Shown: positions 7,517 through 15,570 of the stretch, piece after piece
How the letters are laid out: each line of letters starts with the position of its first letter
How positions within the stretch are numbered: the first letter of the stretch is position 1
Assembly (NCBI GenBank): GCA_963806015.1
Contig: CAWDWM010000009.1
Coordinates: 62,001 to 126,000, forward strand
DNA length: 64,000 nucleotides
Reading direction: 5' to 3'
Source: JAOPZW01 sp963806015
Lineage (GTDB): Bacteria; Actinomycetota; Thermoleophilia; Solirubrobacterales; Solirubrobacteraceae
Made by a program: the position numbers and the translations under genes
The notes under the pieces: generated by a model
What the model was told of the DNA's origin: nothing
Databases searched by the model: none
What the model saw: the letters and a program-made list of their open reading frames with translations, nothing else

Positions 7517-8740
7517 GTGGCCGATGCCGCGGCGCTGCGAGCCCAGCTCGCCTATCTGGAGCGCAGCTCGCCCTTCTACCGCGAGCGTCTCGCGGGCGCG
7601 CGGGCGCTCGAGGACGTCCCGTTGCTCACCAAGGCCGACCTGCGCGCCTCCCAGGCCGCGCGGCCACCGTTCGGCCAGCACCTGTGCGCGCCCCCCGAGG
7701 CGCTGGTGCGCCTGCACGTGACGTCGGGCACGACGGGAGACCCGGTGGCCATCGGCCTGACCCGCGCCGACCACGCGGCCAACTCGGCCATCGGCGGCGC
7801 CGCGTTCGCCATCGCCGGGGTGCGCCGCGGCGACGTCATCGCGCACTGCCTGAACTACGCGCTCTACGCCGGGGGGATCGCCGACCACATGGCGCTGGAG
7901 GCCTCGGGCGCCACCGTCGTGCCCGTGGGCGTCGGCCAGTCCCAGCGGCTGCTGGACCTGATCCCGCGCCTGGGCCTCACCGCGATCTACGGCACGCTGT
8001 CCTTCCCGGCCCACCTTGCGGGCCGCGCGCGCGAGGCAGGGCTCGAGCCGGCGGCCCTGGGGCTGCGCCACATCGTCACCGCCGGCGAGCCGGGCGCCGG
8101 GCTCAGCGCGGTGCGGGAGCAGATCGAGAGCACTTGGGGCGCCACGGTGGCCGACAGCTTCGGCATGAGCGACGTCTGGTCGACGATGGCCGGCGAGTGC
8201 GAGGCGCGCGCGGGGCTGCACCTCACCACCGGCGGCTGGGCCGTGCTCGAGCTCCTCGAGCCGGGCAGCGAGACGCCGCTGGCCATCGAAGACGACGCGT
8301 TCGGTGAGCTCGTGTGGACCCACCTGCGCCGCGAGGCCTCGCCGCTGCTGCGCTATCGCTCGGGCGACCTCGCTCGCGTGTGGACGTCGCCCTGCGCCTG
8401 CGGGCGCACCGGACTGCGCGTACGCATCGAGGGGCGCCTCGACGACATGCTGCGCGTCCAGGCGGTCAACGTGCACCCGGGCGCCATCGGGGCGGTGCTC
8501 GGGCGCTTTGCCGGGCTGGGCCGCTACGCCGTGGTGGCCGAGGGCGACCCGATCGTCCCGCCGCTGCGGGTCTTCGTCGAGACCCCGAACGGCGTCGAGG
8601 GCGTGGCGGCCGCACTGCGGGCAGAGCTCGGCGCGCGCTTCGAGGTACAGGCGGTGGCGCCCGGCGCGCTGCCGGTGGGCGAGCAGAAGACACGCGTCGT
8701 GTACCGCACGGCGCGAGGAGAGGAGCTGGTGCTGACGTGA
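7517..8740 (+). CDS. AMP-forming acyl/aryl-CoA ligase, phenylacetate-CoA ligase-like
   Basis: 407 residues from the GTG at 7517, which has a TAGCGT box seven bases upstream; a GTG at 7508 is the alternative. The N-terminal YLERSSPFYRERL and the phosphate loop VTSGTTGDPVAI are typical of the PaaK branch of adenylate-forming enzymes. The motifs HIVTAGEP, DSFGMSDVW and YRSGDLARV follow. The enzyme should activate a carboxylic acid to its CoA thioester through an acyl-AMP. It is translationally coupled (GTGA overlap) to an enoyl-CoA hydratase, so it probably feeds a short degradative pathway. The substrate is unknown. Confidence 0.8.
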   Translation: MADAAALRAQLAYLERSSPFYRERLAGARALEDVPLLTKADLRASQAARPPFGQHLCAPPEALVRLHVTSGTTGDPVAIGLTRADHAANSAIGGAAFAIAGVRRGDVIAHCLNYALYAGGIADHMALEASGATVVPVGVGQSQRLLDLIPRLGLTAIYGTLSFPAHLAGRAREAGLEPAALGLRHIVTAGEPGAGLSAVREQIESTWGATVADSFGMSDVWSTMAGECEARAGLHLTTGGWAVLELLEPGSETPLAIEDDAFGELVWTHLRREASPLLRYRSGDLARVWTSPCACGRTGLRVRIEGRLDDMLRVQAVNVHPGAIGAVLGRFAGLGRYAVVAEGDPIVPPLRVFVETPNGVEGVAAALRAELGARFEVQAVAPGALPVGEQKTRVVYRTARGEELVLT

Positions 8741-9483
8741 GCGTCACGGTGACGGAGCTGGGCACGGCGCGGGTGGTGACCTGGGACCGCCAGGCGCATC
8801 GCAACGCGTGGACGCGCGAGACGATCGAGGCGATCGCCGACGGCATCGAGGCCGCGGGCGCCGACGAGGCCGTGCGCTGCGTGATCGCGCGGGGGGCCGG
8901 CGAGCACTTCTCCGCCGGCGACGACCTGTTCGCCGCGATCGAGGCCACGCCGGAATCGTGGGCGGCGACGGTGCGCGCCTTCCAGCGCGTGACGCTCGTG
9001 ACCCTGGCGGCACCGATCCCGGTCCTCGCCGCCATCGACGGCGTCTGCATCGGCGGCGCGCTCGAGTTCGCCGCCAGCTGCGACCTGCGCCTGGCGACCG
9101 ACCGCGCGCGCTTCGGCACGCCGGAGGTCGGCATCGGACTCACCTACACCAACGCCGGTTCGCACTTCCTGCCCTCGACGATGGGGGAGACGGCCGCGCG
9201 CGAACTGCTGCTCACCGGCGCGCTGCGCGACGTCGAATGGGCGCAGCGCCACCGCTTCGTCAACGAGGTCGTCGCCCCTGCCTCCTTCGAGGAGCGCATC
9301 GCCGAATGGGCCGCGGGCTTCGACACCGTCTCGCGCGCCGCCGTGACCCGCACCAAGGCGATGCTCAACGAGCGCTTCGGCGATCTGCTCGGTGCGGCGA
9401 TGGCCCGCGAGGAGCGCGCATGCGTCGAATTGTTCGACGGTCCGGACGCTCCCGCGGCGCTTCAGGCCTTCGCCAGACGGTGA
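8737..9483 (+). CDS. Enoyl-CoA hydratase/isomerase family protein
   Basis: 248 residues. The GTG at 8737 overlaps the ligase stop by four bases and follows a GGAG-rich ribosome binding site. The crotonase oxyanion motif (GEHFSAGDDL), the second oxyanion loop (IDGVCIGGALEFAASCDLR) and the second Glu region (FGTPEVGIGL) are all present. Both Glu positions used by hydratases are kept, so hydratase activity is plausible. Acts on the product of the preceding ligase by inference. Confidence 0.83.
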   Translation: MSVTVTELGTARVVTWDRQAHRNAWTRETIEAIADGIEAAGADEAVRCVIARGAGEHFSAGDDLFAAIEATPESWAATVRAFQRVTLVTLAAPIPVLAAIDGVCIGGALEFAASCDLRLATDRARFGTPEVGIGLTYTNAGSHFLPSTMGETAARELLLTGALRDVEWAQRHRFVNEVVAPASFEERIAEWAAGFDTVSRAAVTRTKAMLNERFGDLLGAAMAREERACVELFDGPDAPAALQAFARR

Positions 9484-9534
9484 TTTGTCTGACGCCGACG
9501 GCGTACTTAGCGGCATAAACGGTCGCCAGACCTT

Positions 9535-9540
9535 TAGGGT
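9535..9540 (+). promoter_or_regulatory. -10-like box of the beta-helix gene
   Basis: TAGGGT, eight bases before the GTG at 9549. It favours that start over the in-frame ATG at 9579. Confidence 0.4.
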
Positions 9541-9548
9541 GCGCCGCC

Positions 9549-11825
9549 GTGACCCGCCTTCGAGCCCAAGGCGCCGGGATGACCCGCGTCGAAACCACGA
9601 TCGCCTGTCTCGCCGTACTGACCCTCCTTGCCCTGGTCCCGGTGGTGTTGCCTGTAGGCGCAGGCGCGGCCAGCTGCACCACCACGGTGACGAGCGTCGG
9701 TGCTGCAGCGACGGCGGTGGACGCGGCCGCCCCGGGGTCGACCGTGTGCTTGGCGGACGGCAGCTACGGCAGGCTGGACCTCAAGGCGACGAAGGCCGCG
9801 CCGGGCGTGATCGTGCGCGCCGCCAACCCCGGGGGCGCGACGATCGCCGGAGCCAACATGGCCGGCAGCAACCTCACGGTCGCGCAGTTCAAGATCCAGG
9901 GCGGCGCCGTCAACGTGGAGCCTTCGTCCGCGGGCATGACCGTCGATCACAACCTGCTCGTCGGGACGCGCAGCAACTACGGCGTCTTCATCTGCCCGGG
10001 CAGCTCGTCGGCGCAGTGCAGCGACGTGACGATCACCGGCAACCGCTTCCAGGGCAGCTTCAGCGAGGATCAGATCCAGGCCAACCTCTACCACGACGGT
10101 CCCGACGCCGACCCCTACGGTCTCCTGGTCGAGGGCAACGAGTTCGTGGGCAACGTCGAGTGGGGTGACCATGACGACGTCTTCCAGTCGGTGTGGGGCG
10201 GCGACAGCCTGTACTTCCGCAAGAACTACCTGCACGACTTCGGCGGCCAGGGCTTCTTCGTCAAGGACCAGCCCAGCACGATCGACGGCATGGTGGTCGA
10301 GGACAACCTGATCGTGCGCCAGAACCTCCCGTGCGACCCGACCTCGCTGTGCCCGACGTGGCAGCTCTCGCCCTTCCAGGTCTTCGGGCCTCTGAAGGAC
10401 GTGAGCATCCGCCACAACACGGTGTGGCCGGGCAGCGGCGGCGGCACCCAGTGGCTGCGCGGCTCGGGCTGGGCCGGCCCGACCGTGGTCTCCGACAACG
10501 TCTTCTCCAACCTCAACTCCGACGCCAGCGGCCTGACGACGGCCTACACCGGGTCGAACAACACCAACTGCGGCGGCAGCGGCTTCCCGAGCACCGGGCT
10601 GACCTCCGACTGCAGTCCCGCGTTCGCGGACGCCGCCAACGGCGACTATCGCCTGGCCAACGGGCGCGGCGTCGACTGGCGCGTCGCCGACCAGCAGTAC
10701 GGCCCGGGCGCCAGCAGCACTCCGCCCGTCGAGCCGCCGCCGCCCGACACGACCCCGCCCGGCACGTCGATCAGCTCGGGCCCGGCCAATCCGACCACGT
10801 CGACGAGCGCGACGTTCGCGTTCACCGCCACGCAATCGGGCTCCACGTTCGAGTGCAAGCTCGACGCCGGCGCCTACGCGGCGTGCACGAGCCCGAAGAG
10901 CTACAGCGGCCTGGGCGTGGGCTCGCACACGTTCAGCGTGCGCGCCATCGACCCGGCGGGCAACACCGACGCCACGCCCGACAGCCGGACATGGACGATC
11001 ACCGCACCGGACACGACGGCGCCCGACACGACGATCACGTCGGGCCCGGACGGGTCGACGCTGTCGACGAGCGCCTCGTTCGCGTTCACCGCCAGCGACG
11101 CGAGCGCGACGTTCGAGTGCAGGCTCGACGCGAGCAGCTACGCGGCGTGCACGAGCCCGAAGGCCTACAGCGGCCTGAGCACCGGCGCCCACACGTTCAC
11201 GGTGCGCGCCCTCGACGCGGCCGGCAACGCCGACGCCACGCCCGCCACCCAGACGTGGACGATCGCGCCCGACCAGGATCCCGGCCAGCCCCCGCCGCCC
11301 GCCGACGCGCCGCCCACCGTCGCGCTGAACGCTCCGGCGAACGGCGCCCCCATCGGGCAGACGCTGCTGCTGACGCCGACGGTCGCCGACGATCGCGGGA
11401 TCGACCACATCGAGTTCTGGCTCGACGACGCCCTGCTGGACCGCGACGACAACCCGCCGTTCCGCACGCAGATCGACGTCGATCGGCTGGACAACTGGAC
11501 GCACACGGTCTCGCTGCGCGTGTTCGACAGCGCGGGCCAGGCCTCCTCGACGGCGGTCAGGCTGCGCGTGGTCAGCTACGGCGGGTGGTCATCCGTGCGG
11601 CGCGGAGCCGACCTGAGCAGCGCACCGGTCGGCGACGGCGTCACCCGCCTGCAGGGTCAGACCACCCCCGGCGGCGGCGTGCTGGTGAGCCTGACGCCGT
11701 GCACGAGCCAGGCGGGCACCATCACCGACCGCTTCGGCCTGAGCGGCGACGACGCCGGCAGCCTGGAGATGCTGTACGCACGGGGCGACCAGTGCGTGCT
11801 CGAGCTCGGGCGCCTGCAGCGCTGA
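9549..11825 (+). CDS. Secreted parallel beta-helix protein with Ig-like C-terminal domains
   Basis: 758 residues. A signal peptide with a hydrophobic core (about residues 17-40) is followed by a right-handed parallel beta-helix (about 45-395) of repeated short strands such as VTITGNRF, LLVEGNEF and MVVEDNLIV, as in pectate-lyase-like proteins. Then come two 88-residue beta-sandwich repeats (about 400-575), a Pro-rich spacer and a bacterial Ig-like domain (PPTVALNAPANG to the VRLRVV strand), ending in a short Cys-containing domain. It probably binds or cleaves a polysaccharide at the cell surface. No catalytic triad could be assigned. Confidence 0.8.
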   Translation: MTRLRAQGAGMTRVETTIACLAVLTLLALVPVVLPVGAGAASCTTTVTSVGAAATAVDAAAPGSTVCLADGSYGRLDLKATKAAPGVIVRAANPGGATIAGANMAGSNLTVAQFKIQGGAVNVEPSSAGMTVDHNLLVGTRSNYGVFICPGSSSAQCSDVTITGNRFQGSFSEDQIQANLYHDGPDADPYGLLVEGNEFVGNVEWGDHDDVFQSVWGGDSLYFRKNYLHDFGGQGFFVKDQPSTIDGMVVEDNLIVRQNLPCDPTSLCPTWQLSPFQVFGPLKDVSIRHNTVWPGSGGGTQWLRGSGWAGPTVVSDNVFSNLNSDASGLTTAYTGSNNTNCGGSGFPSTGLTSDCSPAFADAANGDYRLANGRGVDWRVADQQYGPGASSTPPVEPPPPDTTPPGTSISSGPANPTTSTSATFAFTATQSGSTFECKLDAGAYAACTSPKSYSGLGVGSHTFSVRAIDPAGNTDATPDSRTWTITAPDTTAPDTTITSGPDGSTLSTSASFAFTASDASATFECRLDASSYAACTSPKAYSGLSTGAHTFTVRALDAAGNADATPATQTWTIAPDQDPGQPPPPADAPPTVALNAPANGAPIGQTLLLTPTVADDRGIDHIEFWLDDALLDRDDNPPFRTQIDVDRLDNWTHTVSLRVFDSAGQASSTAVRLRVVSYGGWSSVRRGADLSSAPVGDGVTRLQGQTTPGGGVLVSLTPCTSQAGTITDRFGLSGDDAGSLEMLYARGDQCVLELGRLQR
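10746..11273 (+). repeat. Two tandem 264-bp repeats encoding Ig-like domains
   Basis: Units 10746-11009 and 11010-11273 each encode 88 residues beginning DTT and ending TWTI plus two or three residues. Both keep the two Cys (FECKLD or FECRLD, and AACTSPK), a GxHTFxVRA strand and an AGNxDATP loop. The duplication is recent enough for long identical blocks to remain. Confidence 0.8.
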
Positions 11826-11860
11826 CACGAATCGAGGCAGGGCCGGGCACCGCGCACGTT

Positions 11861-11866
11861 TATCCT
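11861..11866 (+). promoter_or_regulatory. -10-like box of the GT4-PHP gene
   Basis: TATCCT, seven bases before the GTG at 11874, with no Shine-Dalgarno sequence between them. Confidence 0.45.
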
Positions 11867-11873
11867 GCGCGCG

Positions 11874-13742
11874 GTGCCCGAGCCGCTGTCCATCGCCCAG
11901 GTCACGCCGTACCCGTGGGAGGATCGCCACGACGTCAACACGTTCGTGGCGCGGGTCTCCGACGAGCTCGCGGCGCGCGGGCACCGGGTGCTCGTCGTCG
12001 CCCCGTCGTCCTCGCGCACGCTCGTGCGCGACTCGCGCAAGGCGGTGCGCGCCGGCGCGCTCGAGCCGTCGCCTGGCGAGGCGCGCGTCCTCGCGGTGGG
12101 CGAGGCGCTGCCGCCGCTGCCCGGACGGCGCCGCGCGGCGCTGCCGATCGACGTCGCGCGCACGATCTCCGATCTCTTCGAGCGCGCGGCCCTCGACCTC
12201 TGCCACGTGCACGAGCCGTTCGCTCCCAGCGTGGCCAGCACCGCGCTGCGCCATTCGCGCGCGCTCAACGTCGGCACCTTCCACGCGCCCACCGAGCGCG
12301 TCGTGGCCACGCAGGTGGCGCGCAAGGTCGTGCAGCTCGTCTTCGGGCGCCTCGACGCGCGCACCGCCGCGTACGGGGCCACCGCGGAGCTGCTGCGCCG
12401 CTTCTTCCCGGGCGACTACACGATCGTGACGCCGGGCGCCGACACCACGCCGCGCCCGCCGTCGCGGGGCGACGCGCGCGTGCGCATCGCCTTCCTGGAG
12501 GAGGAGGAGCGCGGGGCGCTGCGCGTGTTCCTGCGCGCGCTGCGCCGGCTCGATCCGGCGCTGCCGTGGGACGCGGTCGTGCACTCCGAGCGCGGGCCGT
12601 CGTCCTCGACGCCCCTGCGCGCCGATCTGCTGGAGCGCGTGCGCTTCGTCGAGGACGCGCAGGAGGCGCTGGCGGGCGCCGACATCCTCGTGGCCGCCTC
12701 CGACGGCGTCGCCCCCGCGCCGGGGCTGATCGCGCGCGGCCAGGCCGCCGGCGCGGTCCCCGTCGCGTCGCGCCTGGCGGTCTACGAGGAGCTGCTGGCC
12801 AGCGGGGAGGCCGGGCTGCTGTTCGAGCCCAACGACATCGAGACGCTCGCCGCGCAGCTCGGCCGCCTCGTGGCCGACGACGACCTGCGCGGGCGCCTGC
12901 GGGCCGCTGCGCGCCCGCGGCCGTGGAGCGCCGTCGCCGACGAGCTCGAGGCCCTGTACCGAACGCTCGCGGCGCGGCGCCATGACGTGCGCGGCAACGC
13001 CGACCTCGCGCGGGCGCTCAGGGGCCGGCGCACGATCGACGTCGACCTGCACATGCACACCGACCACAGCTCCGACTGCGCCACGCCGGTCGAGGTGCTG
13101 CTGGCCACGGCGCGCGCCCAGGGGCTGGGCGCGATCGCGGTGACCGACCACAACGAGGTCTCCGGTGCCCTGGAGGCGGCCTCGAAGGCGGCCGACTACG
13201 GCGTGAAGGTCGTCGTCGGCGAGGAGGTCAAGACCGCCCACCAGGGCGAGGTCATCGGCCTCTTCCTGCAGGAGAAGATCCCCCGCGGGCTGACGCTGGC
13301 CGAGACCGTGGCCGAGATCCGCCGCCAGGGCGGCGTCGTCTACGTCCCGCATCCCTTCGACCGCATGCACGCCGTCCCCGACTACGAGCACCTCCTCGGC
13401 GTGGTCGAGGACGTCGACGCGATCGAGGTCTACAACCCGCGCGTGGCGATCGGCTCGTTCAACGAGGAGGCGGCGCGCTTCGCGGCCAAGTACCGCATCC
13501 TGGCCGGCGCCGGCTCGGACGCCCACGTCGCCCAGGGCCTGGGCTCGGTGCGCGTGCGCATGCCCGATTTCGACGGGCCGGTGGAGTTCCTCGAGGCGCT
13601 GCGTGCCGCCGAGATCATCACCAAGCCCTCGAGCCTGCTCTACGTCCAGGCGCTGAAGTTCCTCGAGACGAAGGCGACGCCGTCGGGCGCGCGCGAGCGC
13701 CGGCGCGAGCGCCGCGTGCGCCGCGCGATCCGCAAGCCGTGA
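11874..13742 (+). CDS. GT4-like glycosyltransferase fused to a PHP metallophosphoesterase domain
   Basis: 622 residues. Residues 5-365 form a two-Rossmann GT-B fold of the GT4 type (SIAQVTPYPWED at the N terminus, GTFHAPTE in the middle, GEAGLLFEPNDIETLA near the end). The EX7E nucleotide-sugar motif is not recognisable: the expected place reads APGLIARGQAAG without the two Glu. Residues about 386-590 are a PHP domain whose metal ligands look intact: HMHTDHS, TDHN, GEE, PHPFD and GSDAHV. An Arg-rich tail follows. PHP domains hydrolyse phosphoesters; the coupling to a glycosyltransferase-like part is unusual. It overlaps the next gene. Confidence 0.82.
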   Translation: MPEPLSIAQVTPYPWEDRHDVNTFVARVSDELAARGHRVLVVAPSSSRTLVRDSRKAVRAGALEPSPGEARVLAVGEALPPLPGRRRAALPIDVARTISDLFERAALDLCHVHEPFAPSVASTALRHSRALNVGTFHAPTERVVATQVARKVVQLVFGRLDARTAAYGATAELLRRFFPGDYTIVTPGADTTPRPPSRGDARVRIAFLEEEERGALRVFLRALRRLDPALPWDAVVHSERGPSSSTPLRADLLERVRFVEDAQEALAGADILVAASDGVAPAPGLIARGQAAGAVPVASRLAVYEELLASGEAGLLFEPNDIETLAAQLGRLVADDDLRGRLRAAARPRPWSAVADELEALYRTLAARRHDVRGNADLARALRGRRTIDVDLHMHTDHSSDCATPVEVLLATARAQGLGAIAVTDHNEVSGALEAASKAADYGVKVVVGEEVKTAHQGEVIGLFLQEKIPRGLTLAETVAEIRRQGGVVYVPHPFDRMHAVPDYEHLLGVVEDVDAIEVYNPRVAIGSFNEEAARFAAKYRILAGAGSDAHVAQGLGSVRVRMPDFDGPVEFLEALRAAEIITKPSSLLYVQALKFLETKATPSGARERRRERRVRRAIRKP

Positions 13743-14395
13743 TGCAGGCGCAAGGACGACCTGCGGAGCCGTCGAAGCCCGCAGGACCCATGCCCGCGAC
13801 CGACGACGAGATCCGCGAGAAATACCTCGAGCGCGCCATCCGCGAACTCAACTCGCTCACCCGCGAACTGCAGTCCTGCCGCGACTGCCCACGCGGCAAC
13901 CTGATGCCCGTGCTGGGCTCGGGGCACCCCCAGGCCGACATCTTCCTGCTCAAGTTCGCGCCCGCGATGAGCGAGATCGAGGAGGGCGTGGCCTTCTACG
14001 GGCGCGCCGGGACCGCGCTGATGAAGTCGCTGAAGCGGCTGGGCATCGACCCGCTCGCCGTGTACGGGACGCTCTGCGTGAAGTGCCCGGTGGGCGACGC
14101 ATCGCTGGCCGACCCGGCGTGCATCGCACGCGTGCTGGAGGAGCTGGCCATCGTGGCGCCCAAGATCGTGGTGGTCATGGGCGAGGACGCGCTGAACACG
14201 CTCAACGACCTCGACGTGCCCCTGGCGCGGATGCTCGACCCCGAGCTCGGCGCGGTGCAGTCGTTCACGCCGGCGTGCGACGGGCTCGTCGTGCCGAACA
14301 TCGACGAGGCCCTCGACGAGGAGGCGGCCAAGCGCGAGTTCTGGTCGGCCTTCAGGGTGCTGGGCGAGTGGTACGCGGACCTGCCGCCCTACTAG
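13742..14395 (+). CDS. Uracil-DNA-glycosylase-superfamily protein with atypical motifs
   Basis: 217 residues from the ATG at 13742; the preceding GTG at 13739 is equally possible. The layout matches iron-sulfur (family 4/5-like) glycosylases: CRDC near residue 42, FYGRAGTALMKSLKRLGI, then CVKCPVGD, and a strand IVVVMGEDAL. However, motif A, usually GEAPG, reads LKFAP here, and no HPS motif is seen near the C terminus. The fold and probably the cluster are kept while the catalytic loops differ, so it may not remove uracil. Coupled to the gene upstream. Confidence 0.68.
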   Translation: MQAQGRPAEPSKPAGPMPATDDEIREKYLERAIRELNSLTRELQSCRDCPRGNLMPVLGSGHPQADIFLLKFAPAMSEIEEGVAFYGRAGTALMKSLKRLGIDPLAVYGTLCVKCPVGDASLADPACIARVLEELAIVAPKIVVVMGEDALNTLNDLDVPLARMLDPELGAVQSFTPACDGLVVPNIDEALDEEAAKREFWSAFRVLGEWYADLPPY

Positions 14396-15081
14396 CCGTT
14401 GTCGGCGCCGCCTTCGCCTACTTCCTCGTCGCCCCCGAGCTTCCGCAGCTGCATCCGCCCGAGCTCTCGGCGCTCGTGGCGTGCACCATCGGGCTGACGC
14501 TGGTGGTGGGCATCGCGGCGGGGCTGGCGGCGATGGCCGACGCGCCGCTCGCGCTCGTTCCCGCCCTGGCCGGCTCGGCGCTGCTCGTCGCCGCGCTCGA
14601 CGCCAACGACGTCGGGGCGGCGGCGACGCCGTTCGAGGCGATCTTCTTCTGCTCTCTGGGCATCGCCTTCGCGGTGGTGTTCGACGTCCCGGCGCTGGCC
14701 GTCGCGCTGCCGCTCTTCCTGGCCGTCATCGACATCGCCCAGTCGCGCGCCGGTGGTTCCGCCGGGCTCTTCACGTTGTCGGTCGCCAAGCCCGGCGACG
14801 CGCTCACGCTCGAGCTCCCCGACTGGGGCACCGGCCTGGCGGCCGCCCGCCTCGGCGCGCCCGACGTCGTCTTCCTGGGGGCCTTCGCGGCCTACGCCCG
14901 GCGCATGGGGCTGCGCGAGCGCGCCGCCGAGCTGGGCATGCTGGTGGGGCTGCTGGTCGCGGCCGCATCGGAGGTGCTGCTCGACTCCGAGCTGCCGACG
15001 ATCGCGCTGATGGCCGTCGGCTACCTGGCGCCCAACGTCGACCGCATCGGCGCCCTGTTCGCGCGTCCCGCAGACGAGTAA
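14368..15081 (+). CDS. Polytopic membrane protein of unknown function
   Basis: 237 residues from a GTG at 14368 that overlaps the preceding gene by 28 bases; no other start precedes the first helix. About six or seven hydrophobic helices with short polar loops are visible, including VAPELPQLHPPEL after helix 1 and KPGDALTLELPDWGTG in the middle. The two acidic loops and the final LPTIALMAVGYL faintly recall intramembrane aspartyl proteases, but the YD and GxGD motifs are absent, so that was not adopted. Confidence 0.6.
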   Translation: MVRGPAALLAVVGAAFAYFLVAPELPQLHPPELSALVACTIGLTLVVGIAAGLAAMADAPLALVPALAGSALLVAALDANDVGAAATPFEAIFFCSLGIAFAVVFDVPALAVALPLFLAVIDIAQSRAGGSAGLFTLSVAKPGDALTLELPDWGTGLAAARLGAPDVVFLGAFAAYARRMGLRERAAELGMLVGLLVAAASEVLLDSELPTIALMAVGYLAPNVDRIGALFARPADE

Positions 15082-15084
15082 CGT
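15079..15084 (+). promoter_or_regulatory. -10-like box of the small zinc-ribbon gene
   Basis: TAACGT, overlapping the stop codon of the upstream gene, seven bases before the ATG at 15092. Confidence 0.4.
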
Positions 15085-15091
15085 GAGGCGC

Positions 15092-15271
15092 ATGGACCTC
15101 GAAGAGAAGACCCTTGAGCAGGTGGGCGACCACTGCGAGGTGTGCGGGGCCAAGCTGACCGAGCGCGAGCTCGAGCAGGTGCTGGAGTCCGGCGGCCCCG
15201 CGCTGTGCACGGTGCACGCGCAGGAGGAGGTCGCCGTCTCCGACGAGGACGCGCTGGAGGAAGAGGTCTAA
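15092..15271 (+). CDS. Small acidic CxxC protein
   Basis: 59 residues. The ATG at 15092 is preferred over the GTG at 15083 because of the TAACGT box. It contains CEVCGAKLTERE and a third Cys in ALCTVHAQEE, which with His could make a half zinc ribbon, and it ends in a strongly acidic tail. No partner or function is evident. It converges with the next gene with a four-base overlap. Confidence 0.6.
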   Translation: MDLEEKTLEQVGDHCEVCGAKLTERELEQVLESGGPALCTVHAQEEVAVSDEDALEEEV

Positions 15272-15570
15272 GCCCAGTATTCGATGGCGCCGGCGATCCT
15301 GCCGTCGTGCAGGTCGTAGATGCCCGCGCAGCGCCGATCGCCCACGCGCGCCTCGACGACCGCAGCCCTGCCGTCGACCACCGAGCGCAGCACCTCGATC
15401 TCGTCCTCGCCGCGCGCGGCCGCCACGCGGTGCGCGGCGATGTAGTCCTCGACGCTCAGCTGCGTGCCGTCGCCGGCGCGCTCGATGAGCGCCGACGAGT
15501 GGAACTGGGCCCGCACGGCCTCCCAGTCGTGGCGCGCGAGGCCGCGCCACAGCCGCTCGGCGGCGTTCAC
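15268..15570 (-). CDS. SnoaL/NTF2-like small protein
   Basis: 100 residues. The helix and strand pattern AERLWRGLARHDWEAVRAQF, then SVEDYIAAHRV, VEARVGDRRCAGIYDLHDGRI and GAIEYW is that of the NTF2-like cone fold. Such proteins may be enzymes or ligand binders; no catalytic residues can be assigned. Its start overlaps the stop of the oxidoreductase upstream (ATGA), so the two are co-transcribed. Confidence 0.65.
   Translation of the reverse strand: MNAAERLWRGLARHDWEAVRAQFHSSALIERAGDGTQLSVEDYIAAHRVAAARGEDEIEVLRSVVDGRAAVVEARVGDRRCAGIYDLHDGRIAGAIEYWA

Noticed and set aside
14368..15081. Intramembrane aspartyl protease (presenilin-like).
   Set aside because: The YD and GxGD catalytic motifs are missing; only a general helix pattern agrees.
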